DNA from: Aquisalimonas sp. 2447
GTDB taxonomy: Bacteria; Pseudomonadota; Gammaproteobacteria; Nitrococcales; Aquisalimonadaceae
DNA: 64,000 bases
Assembly: GCF_012044895.1 (NCBI RefSeq)
Contig: NZ_CP050695.1
Coordinates: forward strand, 2,014,501-2,078,500
Direction of reading: 5' to 3'
A program made the position numbers and the translations under genes. Under the pieces are notes generated by a model, which worked only from the letters and a program-made list of their open reading frames with translations, made no database searches and had not been told where the DNA came from. Of the stretch, positions 55,362 through 64,000 are shown in pieces; the stretch's first letter is position 1, and each line of letters begins with the position of its first letter.

Positions 55362-55740
55362 CCGGACCAGCCTCGGCCCTCGCCGACAGGGCGGGTTGAC
55401 CCTGGTGGGGTGGGTGCTGCTGCTGGTCGTGGCGGCGTTCGTTGCGCTGCTGGGTCTTCGCACGGTGCCGGTGTATCTGGAGTCCATGACAGTGAGCTCT
55501 GTGGTACGAGACGTAGCGCGCAACCCGGAGCTTCGTGGCGCGACTCCCCGAGAGGTGCGCTCAGCGTTGAACCGGCGCATGCAGGTCAACAATGTGGAGT
55601 CTGTGAGCGATGATGATCTGGAAATCGAGCGCTCGGGTGACTCCGTACGCATCGTGCTGGCCTACGAGAGGCGCTTTCCGCTGATCGCGAATCTGGATGG
55701 CATCGCCAGTTTCCGCGAGGAGGCGATGATCGAACCGTGA
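55345..55740 (+). CDS. DUF4845 membrane-anchored protein
   Basis: GTG 55345 inside the end of lepB gives 131 residues; ATG 55315 is an alternative but would overlap more. The N-terminus has a basic patch and one membrane helix (LVGWVLLLVVAAFVALLGLR), followed by a small periplasmic domain with TVPVYLESMTVSSVVRDVA. The family is regularly found between lepB and rnc in proteobacteria; its function is unknown. The last codons overlap the rnc start. Confidence 0.85.
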   Translation: MIGSTSRTSLGPRRQGGLTLVGWVLLLVVAAFVALLGLRTVPVYLESMTVSSVVRDVARNPELRGATPREVRSALNRRMQVNNVESVSDDDLEIERSGDSVRIVLAYERRFPLIANLDGIASFREEAMIEP

Positions 55741-56429
55741 CGGATTCCCTCGACAATCTGGCAGAGCGACTGGCGTACCGCTTCAACGACCGCGCACTGC
55801 TGGACGAGGCGGTCACACACAGGAGTGTCAGTGAGCGGAACAACGAACGCCTGGAATTCCTCGGTGACAGTATCCTGAACTTCGTGATTGCCGATGAGCT
55901 CTTCCATCGTCAACCGCGGGAGTCGGAAGGGGCGCTTAGCCGGTTGCGGGCCAGCCTGGTCAATCGCGAGACCCTGGCTGCCATCGCACGGCAGCTCGAT
56001 CTCGGGGGCCACCTACGCCTGGGCAGCGGTGAGCGCAAGAGTGGTGGTCGCCGCCGCGATTCCATTCTGTCGGATGCCCTGGAAGGCGTGCTTGGCGCCG
56101 TCTATCTCGACGGCGGTTTCGACGCCTGCCGCACCCTGATCGTGCGGCTGTTTGCCGAACGGCTGGAGCACCTGCCGGATGCCGCGGACCTCAAGGATCC
56201 AAAAACCCGGCTGCAGGAGTACCTGCAGTCGGCCCGCCTGGATCTGCCCTCGTACCACGTCCTGGAAGTCGCAGGTAAGGCGCATGACCAGCTGTTTCGC
56301 GTGGAGTGCCGCATCCGGGGGATCGATCAGGTGACCGTGGGCGAGGCCGGCAGCCGCCGCCGCGCCGAGCAGCGCGGTGCCGAGGCCATGTTGAATCTGT
56401 TGCAACCCGCCAATCGGGGAGAACGCTGA
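55737..56429 (+). CDS. rnc: Ribonuclease III
   Basis: RNase III cuts double-stranded RNA in rRNA and mRNA maturation. The start GTG 55737 overlaps the preceding stop (GTGA); the product is 230 residues. The RNase III signature NERLEFLGDSILNFVIADEL carries the metal-binding Glu and Asp. The second site is SDALEGVLGAVYLDGGFDAC, and the C-terminal dsRNA-binding domain runs from KTRLQEYLQSARLDLPSYHV to AEQRGAEAMLNLL. The next codon after its stop is the era start. Confidence 0.97.
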   Translation: MTDSLDNLAERLAYRFNDRALLDEAVTHRSVSERNNERLEFLGDSILNFVIADELFHRQPRESEGALSRLRASLVNRETLAAIARQLDLGGHLRLGSGERKSGGRRRDSILSDALEGVLGAVYLDGGFDACRTLIVRLFAERLEHLPDAADLKDPKTRLQEYLQSARLDLPSYHVLEVAGKAHDQLFRVECRIRGIDQVTVGEAGSRRRAEQRGAEAMLNLLQPANRGER

Positions 56430-57341
56430 ATGGACGCGCCGACGGAGGGGCGGGGCAGCCAGCGCTGCGGCTATGTCGGGCTTGTGGGCAGGCCGAACGT
56501 GGGCAAGTCCACGCTGCTCAACCGTCTTCTCGGCATGAAGCTGAGCATCGTCTCGCGACGCCCGCAGACCACCCGGAATCGCCTGATCGGCGTACAGACC
56601 CGGGGCGATACGCAGTTCGTTTATGTGGATACCCCGGGCCTTCACGGTGAGCAGAAGAAAGCGCTCAACCGCTATCTGAACCGCTCCGCTGTCACCGCCC
56701 TGGGAGATGTGGACGTGGTCGTGATGGTGGTGGAACCGGAGCGCTGGACCGATGACGATGAGTTGGTTCTCAAGCATTTGCGCCGGGCGGGGCGCCCGGT
56801 GGTCGCGGTGGTCAACAAGGTGGACCTGATTCCGCAGAAAGACCGCCTACTGCCGTTTCTCGAAAAGTTATCGCAACGCTTTGAGTTTGAAGAAATCGTC
56901 CCACTGTCTGCCAGCAAGGGACACAACGTGGAGCCGTTGGAGGAGATCCTGCGACGCTTCTTGCCGGAGGCTCCGTTCCTGTTCCCGGAAGACCAGGTGA
57001 CGGACCGCAGCGAGCGGTTCCTGGTGGCCGAACTGATTCGCGAGCAGCTGATGCGCACCCTGGGTCAGGAGGTTCCGTATTCCACCACCGTGGAAGTCGA
57101 GGCGTTCGAGGACGAAGACGGGCGCAGCCGGATCGCCGCGGTGATCTGGGTGGAGCGCGACGGCCAGAAGGCCATTGTCATCGGCAAGGGGGGCCAACAG
57201 CTGAAACGCATCGGTCAGCAGGCCCGCGCCCAGATTCAGGACCTTCTCGAGCGCCGCGTGCACCTGGACCTCTGGGTCAAGATCCGCGACGGCTGGGCGG
57301 ATGACGAGCGTGCCATGAAGAGCCTGGGTTACGACGACTGA
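56430..57341 (+). CDS. era: GTPase Era
   Basis: Era is needed for 16S rRNA maturation and 30S assembly. The 303-residue protein has G1 GLVGRPNVGKSTLLNRLLG, G2 SRRPQTTRNRLIGV, G3 FVYVDTPGLHGEQKKALNRY, G4 VVNKVDLIPQKD and G5 VPLSASKG, then the C-terminal KH domain with VIGKGGQQLKRIGQQARAQI. ATG 56430 follows GGGGAGAACGC and abuts the rnc stop. Its own stop overlaps the recO start. Confidence 0.98.
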   Translation: MDAPTEGRGSQRCGYVGLVGRPNVGKSTLLNRLLGMKLSIVSRRPQTTRNRLIGVQTRGDTQFVYVDTPGLHGEQKKALNRYLNRSAVTALGDVDVVVMVVEPERWTDDDELVLKHLRRAGRPVVAVVNKVDLIPQKDRLLPFLEKLSQRFEFEEIVPLSASKGHNVEPLEEILRRFLPEAPFLFPEDQVTDRSERFLVAELIREQLMRTLGQEVPYSTTVEVEAFEDEDGRSRIAAVIWVERDGQKAIVIGKGGQQLKRIGQQARAQIQDLLERRVHLDLWVKIRDGWADDERAMKSLGYDD

Positions 57342-58072
57342 TGAGCAATACCCATCCGGTGGCGGCCTGGGTGGTTCACCGGCGGCCGTTCCGGGACACC
57401 AGCCTACTGCTGGAACTGCTGACCCGGGAGCACGGGCGCATCGGCGCCGTTGCTCGCGGTGCCCGGGGGCAGCGATCGCGCTGGCGCGGCGTGCTGGAGC
57501 CCTTGCAGCCCGTGCTGGTGGACTGGCGGGGTCGGGGAGAGCTGGCCACGTTGGTGTTCGCCGAGGCCGGCGGGCGTCCCTTGCGGTTTCTCGGAACGCG
57601 CCTCGCGGCCGCCTTCTACCTCAGCGAGCTGGTGTTGCGGCTGCTGCATAGGGAGGATCCGGCGCCGGACGTTTTCGACGCCTATGGCGGCGCCCTGCAT
57701 GACCTGGCGACCACCGGTGCGGCAGAGGACGTGCCGTTGCGGCTGTTCGAGAAGCGGCTCCTGGACGCCCTGGGTTACGGACTGCTGCTGGACGCCACCG
57801 CCGACAGTGGCGAGCCGGTCACGGCAACAGGAACCTACCGCTACGAGCTCGAGTACGGTCCCGTCCCGGCGGCGCCGGGAGGTAGCGGCCTGCTCGTCAG
57901 CGGTGCAACGCTGCTGGCCCTGGCCGGGGAGCAACTGGAGGGTGAAGCCCAGCGCGGCGAGGCGCAGCGGCTGCTGCGGGCGGCACTGCGGCTGTACATC
58001 GGCGAGCGACCGTTGCAGAGTCGGGCGCTCTATCTCAGTCTTCGACGCGGTACCAAGGACTCTGGATCATGA
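57341..58072 (+). CDS. recO: DNA repair protein RecO
   Basis: RecO works with RecR and RecF to load RecA on gaps. The 243-residue protein has the N-terminal OB fold ([40 protein letters not shown]) and the helical domain with [20 protein letters not shown]. The zinc-finger cysteines found in some RecO proteins are absent, as is usual in gammaproteobacteria. Start and stop overlap era and pdxJ (TGATG and ATGA), so translation is coupled. Confidence 0.94.
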   Translation: MSNTHPVAAWVVHRRPFRDTSLLLELLTREHGRIGAVARGARGQRSRWRGVLEPLQPVLVDWRGRGELATLVFAEAGGRPLRFLGTRLAAAFYLSELVLRLLHREDPAPDVFDAYGGALHDLATTGAAEDVPLRLFEKRLLDALGYGLLLDATADSGEPVTATGTYRYELEYGPVPAAPGGSGLLVSGATLLALAGEQLEGEAQRGEAQRLLRAALRLYIGERPLQSRALYLSLRRGTKDSGS

Positions 58073-58815
58073 CCCATCCCCGCTATCCCGGCGTATTGCT
58101 GGGCGTCAACATCGACCATGTCGCGACGCTGCGCCAGGCCCGCGGCACCCGCTACCCGGATCCGGTGCAGGCCGCGCTCCTGGCCGAGCAGGGTGGAGCG
58201 GACGGTATCACCCTGCATTTGCGCGAGGACCGGCGACACATCCAGGAGCACGACCTGGAGCGCCTGGCCCCGGCGCTGCAGACTCGGATCAACCTGGAAA
58301 TGGCGGTGACGGAGGAAATGCTTGCCATCGCCGAACGGGTGCGCCCCGCCTTCTGTTGCCTGGTGCCGGAGAAGCGCGAGGAGCTCACCACGGAAGGCGG
58401 ACTGGACGTGGCCGGGCAGCCCGCGAGGCTACAGGAGGCTTGCGAGCGTCTGGCGCGGGCCGGTATCCAGGTATCCCTGTTCATCGACCCTGAGGCGCAC
58501 CAGATCATGGCGGCGCGCGCCGCGGGGGCGCCGTTTGTCGAGCTGCATACCGGTGCCTACGCCGATGCGGCCACGGAAGCCGCCCGAGCGGATGAGCTGG
58601 ACCGCATCCACAAGGGGGTGGCCCTGGGTGTGGAGCAGGGGCTCACCGTCAACGCCGGCCACGGACTGCACTATCACAACACCGAGGCCATCGCTGCCAT
58701 CCCGGGCGTTCATGAGCTCAATATCGGCCACGGTATCGTCGCCCGGGCAGTGTTCAGCGGCCTGGAGCAGGCCGTGCGCGACATGAAGGCGCTGATTCGC
58801 GGGGCCGCACCGTGA
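58069..58815 (+). CDS. pdxJ: Pyridoxine 5'-phosphate synthase
   Basis: PdxJ condenses 1-deoxyxylulose 5-phosphate with 3-amino-2-oxopropyl phosphate to make the B6 ring. The 248-residue TIM barrel shows [82 protein letters not shown] and [13 protein letters not shown], all family hallmarks. It overlaps recO (ATGA) and acpS (GTGA), as the penultimate gene of the rnc-era-recO-pdxJ-acpS run. Confidence 0.98.
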   Translation: MTHPRYPGVLLGVNIDHVATLRQARGTRYPDPVQAALLAEQGGADGITLHLREDRRHIQEHDLERLAPALQTRINLEMAVTEEMLAIAERVRPAFCCLVPEKREELTTEGGLDVAGQPARLQEACERLARAGIQVSLFIDPEAHQIMAARAAGAPFVELHTGAYADAATEAARADELDRIHKGVALGVEQGLTVNAGHGLHYHNTEAIAAIPGVHELNIGHGIVARAVFSGLEQAVRDMKALIRGAAP

Positions 58816-59207
58816 GCGTCGTTGGCGTGGGCACGGACCTGGTTCAGGTGGAACGCGTGCGCCGCGTGCTGGAGCGTCATGGCGAGCGTTTCGCCTGTCG
58901 TGTGCTCGATCAGCCGGAAATGCAGCGCTGGCGCACGCATGCGGACCCGGGGAGCTATCTGGCGCGGCGCTGGGCGGTCAAGGAGGCGGCGGCGAAGGCC
59001 CTGGGCACGGGCATTGGCGGATCTCTCGGCTTCCACGACCTGCACGTCGCGAGTACGGCCGCGGGTGCCCCGCAACTGGAAGTCACTGGTCGGGGTGCCG
59101 AAACTGCTCGTCTGCTCGGCGTGACACGCTGGCATGTCAGCCTCAGCGACGACGGCGGCTTCGCCCTGGCCTTCGTGCTCGCGGAAGGCGCCCCGGCCAC
59201 CGGGTAA
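58812..59207 (+). CDS. acpS: Holo-[acyl-carrier-protein] synthase
   Basis: AcpS moves 4'-phosphopantetheine from CoA to acyl carrier protein. GTG 58812 overlaps the pdxJ stop and gives 131 residues. The N-terminal [20 protein letters not shown] contains the metal-binding Asp; [20 protein letters not shown] contains the Glu/Lys site. The C-terminal [19 protein letters not shown] completes the fold. It ends the long same-strand run that starts at rpoE and converges with barA. Confidence 0.96.
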   Translation: MSVVGVGTDLVQVERVRRVLERHGERFACRVLDQPEMQRWRTHADPGSYLARRWAVKEAAAKALGTGIGGSLGFHDLHVASTAAGAPQLEVTGRGAETARLLGVTRWHVSLSDDGGFALAFVLAEGAPATG

Positions 59208-59243
59208 CGGCTGGCATTCGGGGCGTACCGGGCAGCCGCCGGC

Positions 59244-61985
<2,742 letters not shown>

Positions 61986-62047
61986 GGGCGTTCAGTCCTG
62001 TCCCTGGTTGGTGTCGCGGCGAGCGTGTGGATTTCCCATCGGTAATC

Positions 62048-62110
62048 AGTGTCCTATGGTACAGAGGTTCCTGCGCTGCTGCAGCAGTCGGCTGACGGGG
62101 ACAGGACACT
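62048..62110. repeat. Possible small inverted-repeat element between barA and cysM
   Basis: The 63 bases are bounded by 10-base arms AGTGTCCTAT (62048-62057) and ACAGGACACT (62101-62110), complementary at nine of ten positions, with a 12-base palindrome CTGCTGCAGCAG inside. No target duplication is evident. The 13-base string TCTAGTGTCCTGT made by the right arm and its flank occurs again at 25959-25971 before serS, which could be chance in 64 kb. Confidence 0.3.
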
Positions 62111-62168
62111 AGACGGATGTTGTCATCGCGCTTCCCCGTCGGGAACGTTCTGGGTGAGAATACGCACC

Positions 62169-63059
62169 ATGAGATATCCCACTGTAGAAGAGTTTGTCGG
62201 CAACACGCCCCTGGTGCGCCTCCAGCGCCTGCAGGGAGAAACGTCCAACACCATCCTGCTGAAGCTGGAAGGCAACAACCCTGCGGGTTCGGTGAAGGAT
62301 CGCCCGGCCATGAGCATGATCCGCCGCGCCGAGGAACGCGGTGACATCAGGCCCGGCGACACCCTGATCGAGGCGACCAGCGGCAACACCGGTATCGCCC
62401 TGGCCATGGCCGCGGCGATCCGCGGCTACCGCATGGTGCTGGTCATGCCCGAACACATGACCCAGGAGCGCCGTGCATCCATGCGCGCCTATGGCGCCGA
62501 ACTGGTCCTGGTTTCCCAGGATGGTGGTATGGAAGAAGCGCGGGATCGCGCCATGGCCATGCAGGAGCGGGGCGAGGGCCGCGTGCTGGATCAGTTCGCC
62601 AACGCCGATAACTGGCGTGCCCACTACGAGGGAACCGCCCCGGAGATCTGGCGTGATACCCAGGGCCGGGTCACCCATTTCGTCTCCTCCATGGGGACTA
62701 CGGGGACCATCATGGGCACCTCCCGTTACTTCCAGGAGACGGCTCCCCACGTGGAGATCGTCGGCGTGCAACCTCGGGACGGCTCCCAGATCCCGGGGAT
62801 CCGGCGGTGGCCGGAGGCGTATCTGCCGAAGATCTACGAGCCCGAGCGGGTGCACCGTATCATCGACGTGGGTCAGGACCAGGCCGAGGAAATGACCCGG
62901 CGCCTGGCCGCGGAGGAGGGCGTGATGGCAGGCGTCTCCTCCGGCGGAACGTTGCATGCAGCGCTGGAACTCTCCGCGCAGGTGGAGAACGCCACCATCG
63001 TGAGCATCGTCTGCGACCGCGGCGACCGGTATCTCTCTTCCGGCGTTTTCCCGGCCTGA
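62169..63059 (+). CDS. cysM: Cysteine synthase B
   Basis: CysM makes cysteine (or S-sulfocysteine) from O-acetylserine with PLP. ATG 62169 gives 296 residues. The PLP lysine lies in EGNNPAGSVKDRPAMSMI, the substrate loop is EATSGNTGIALAMAAAIRGY, and the phosphate-binding glycine loop is FVSSMGTTGTIMGTSRYFQE. The form GSVKDRPA and the length separate CysM from the longer CysK. It is divergent from barA and starts a run with the exonuclease gene and rlmD. Confidence 0.97.
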   Translation: MRYPTVEEFVGNTPLVRLQRLQGETSNTILLKLEGNNPAGSVKDRPAMSMIRRAEERGDIRPGDTLIEATSGNTGIALAMAAAIRGYRMVLVMPEHMTQERRASMRAYGAELVLVSQDGGMEEARDRAMAMQERGEGRVLDQFANADNWRAHYEGTAPEIWRDTQGRVTHFVSSMGTTGTIMGTSRYFQETAPHVEIVGVQPRDGSQIPGIRRWPEAYLPKIYEPERVHRIIDVGQDQAEEMTRRLAAEEGVMAGVSSGGTLHAALELSAQVENATIVSIVCDRGDRYLSSGVFPA

Positions 63060-63061
63060 CC

Positions 63062-63862
63062 ATGACTGTTTTCGTGTTCGACATTGAAACCGTCCCGGAT
63101 CTCGATGGCGTGCGGCGGTTGCACGATTTCGACGGCCTGGACGATGACAGCGTCACCGAGGCCGCGCTCGCCATGCGCCGGCAGGAAACCGGTGGTTCGG
63201 ATTTCCTCAAGCTCCACCTGCACCGCGTGGCAGTGATTTCCATCGCCATGCGCAGCGGCGACCGCTTCCGGGTGTGGTCGCTGGGCGAGGGTGGTGACGA
63301 TGAGGCGGATGTGATCCAGCGCTTCTACGACGGCATCGACCGCTTCACACCCACCCTGGTGTCCTGGAACGGCAGCGGTTTCGACCTGCCGGTGCTGCAC
63401 TACCGGGCCATGCTCCACGGCATCAGCGCTCCGCGGTACTGGGAGACGGGGGCCACCGAGCAGAGCTTCCGCTGGAACAATTACCTGAACCGGTTCCACG
63501 AACGCCACACGGACCTCATGGACATGCTCGCGGGTTTCCAGCCGCGCGCCAACGCACCGCTGGACGAGATTGCGACGCTGTGCGGCTTTCCCGGCAAGAT
63601 GGGCATGAGCGGCGGTCAGGTGTCCGAGGCCATCCGCCAGGGCAACTTCGCCGGCGTACGCGACTACTGCGAGACCGACGTGCTCAACACCTACCTGGTG
63701 TGGCTGCGGTTCCAGCTGTTCCGCGGGCACCTGGACGGTCCCGGCTACGCACGGGAATGCGCGCTGGTGCGGGACACCCTGGTCGCCGACGGTCGCGAGC
63801 ATCTGCACGCCTTCCTGGAGGCCTGGGAGCCGCATCGGCTTGAGGAAAGCGGGGATGTCTAA
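63062..63862 (+). CDS. PolB-like 3'-5' exonuclease domain protein
   Basis: The 266-residue protein has the DEDD exonuclease motifs of the PF10108 family: FVFDIETVPD (motif I), TLVSWNGSGFDLPVL (motif II) and GVRDYCETDVLNTYLVWLR (motif III), related to the proofreading domain of family B polymerases. The family is widespread in proteobacteria beside cysM or rlmD, but its biological role is not settled. ATG 63062 lies two bases after the cysM stop, and its own stop lies inside the rlmD start region. Confidence 0.92.
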   Translation: MTVFVFDIETVPDLDGVRRLHDFDGLDDDSVTEAALAMRRQETGGSDFLKLHLHRVAVISIAMRSGDRFRVWSLGEGGDDEADVIQRFYDGIDRFTPTLVSWNGSGFDLPVLHYRAMLHGISAPRYWETGATEQSFRWNNYLNRFHERHTDLMDMLAGFQPRANAPLDEIATLCGFPGKMGMSGGQVSEAIRQGNFAGVRDYCETDVLNTYLVWLRFQLFRGHLDGPGYARECALVRDTLVADGREHLHAFLEAWEPHRLEESGDV

Positions 63863-64000
63863 ACGTCGCCGTCGCTCCCGCGTTCCCATGGAGCCGCTGG
63901 ACGTGGCCGTCGATGGCATGAGCCACGAGGGCCGCGGCATCGCTCATGTGGATGGCAAAGCCACCTTCGTTCACGGTGCCCTGCCCGGGGAACAGGTGCG
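63855..64000 (+). CDS. rlmD: 23S rRNA (uracil-1939-C5)-methyltransferase RlmD, N-terminal part (partial)
   Basis: ATG 63855 overlaps the previous gene by eight bases and the frame runs off the window after 48 full codons. The visible part is a basic start (MSKRRRRSR) and then a TRAM domain: LDVAVDGMSHEGRGIAHVDG followed by FVHGALPGEQV. This is the N-terminal RNA-binding domain of RlmD/RumA. The [4Fe-4S] cysteines and the methyltransferase domain lie outside. Position after cysM agrees with Pseudomonas. Confidence 0.88.
   Translation, partial: MSKRRRRSRVPMEPLDVAVDGMSHEGRGIAHVDGKATFVHGALPGEQV

Overview
The window is chromosomal DNA from a high-GC gammaproteobacterium. It is densely coding, with short spacers and many stop/start overlaps. 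Gene orders match the Pseudomonas/E. coli core chromosome as remembered: hflD-mnmA-nudJ, aceA, clpS-clpA-infA-bpt-aat, ftsK-lolA-rarA-serS-cysG, prfB-lysS, sdhCDAB-sdhE, rpoE-rseA, lepA-lepB-rnc-era-recO-pdxJ-acpS and barA-cysM-rlmD. The GC-rich codon use and the protein character suggest a Chromatiales/Ectothiorhodospiraceae-type bacterium; this is inference, since no marker such as 16S rRNA is present. I saw no rRNA, tRNA, CRISPR array, insertion sequence, prophage or integrase.

Layout. 1-7 kb: the end of a pterin dehydratase gene, polyphosphate kinase, an unrecognised coiled-coil membrane protein, a TetR regulator, a chalcone-isomerase-like protein, a DsbA-like protein and a MotY-like OmpA protein. 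7-15 kb: aconitase, hflD-mnmA-nudJ, a LysR regulator and isocitrate lyase behind a 550-base gene-free leader. 15-20 kb: an N-degron block (clpS, clpA, infA, bpt, aat). 20-30 kb: a PF04339 acyltransferase-like gene, ftsK-lolA-rarA-serS, divergent cysB and a shortened cysG-like gene, and yccA. 30-35 kb: aidB, a patch of decayed genes (an EAL-domain remnant and a broken small membrane protein gene), a 5'-nucleotidase, thrH and a YfcE-like phosphoesterase. 35-42 kb: hrpA, prfB with its programmed frameshift, and lysS, ended by a paired palindromic repeat. 42-49 kb: ygfZ, an SDHAF4-type assembly factor, sdhCDAB, sdhE, ygfX and nadB. 49-59 kb: rpoE-rseA-rseC-mucD without an rseB gene, then the long lepA-to-acpS run. 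59-64 kb: barA, cysM, a PolB-like exonuclease and the start of rlmD.

How the genes work together. The sdh region holds the four subunits of succinate dehydrogenase plus two flavin-assembly factors (SDHAF4 type and SdhE). With aconitase and isocitrate lyase it covers parts of the TCA and glyoxylate cycles. ClpS/ClpA and two aminoacyl-transferases form a bacterial N-degron pathway. RpoE/RseA/RseC/MucD is an envelope-stress module with a candidate sigma-E autoregulatory promoter. CysB, the cysG-like methyltransferase and CysM concern sulfur assimilation.

I found no wholly new multi-gene system. The most unusual points are the cysG-like gene with a degenerate N-terminal domain, the missing rseB, the decayed EAL/membrane-protein patch, the unrecognised membrane protein at 2.4-3.8 kb, and the strong hairpins before lepA.
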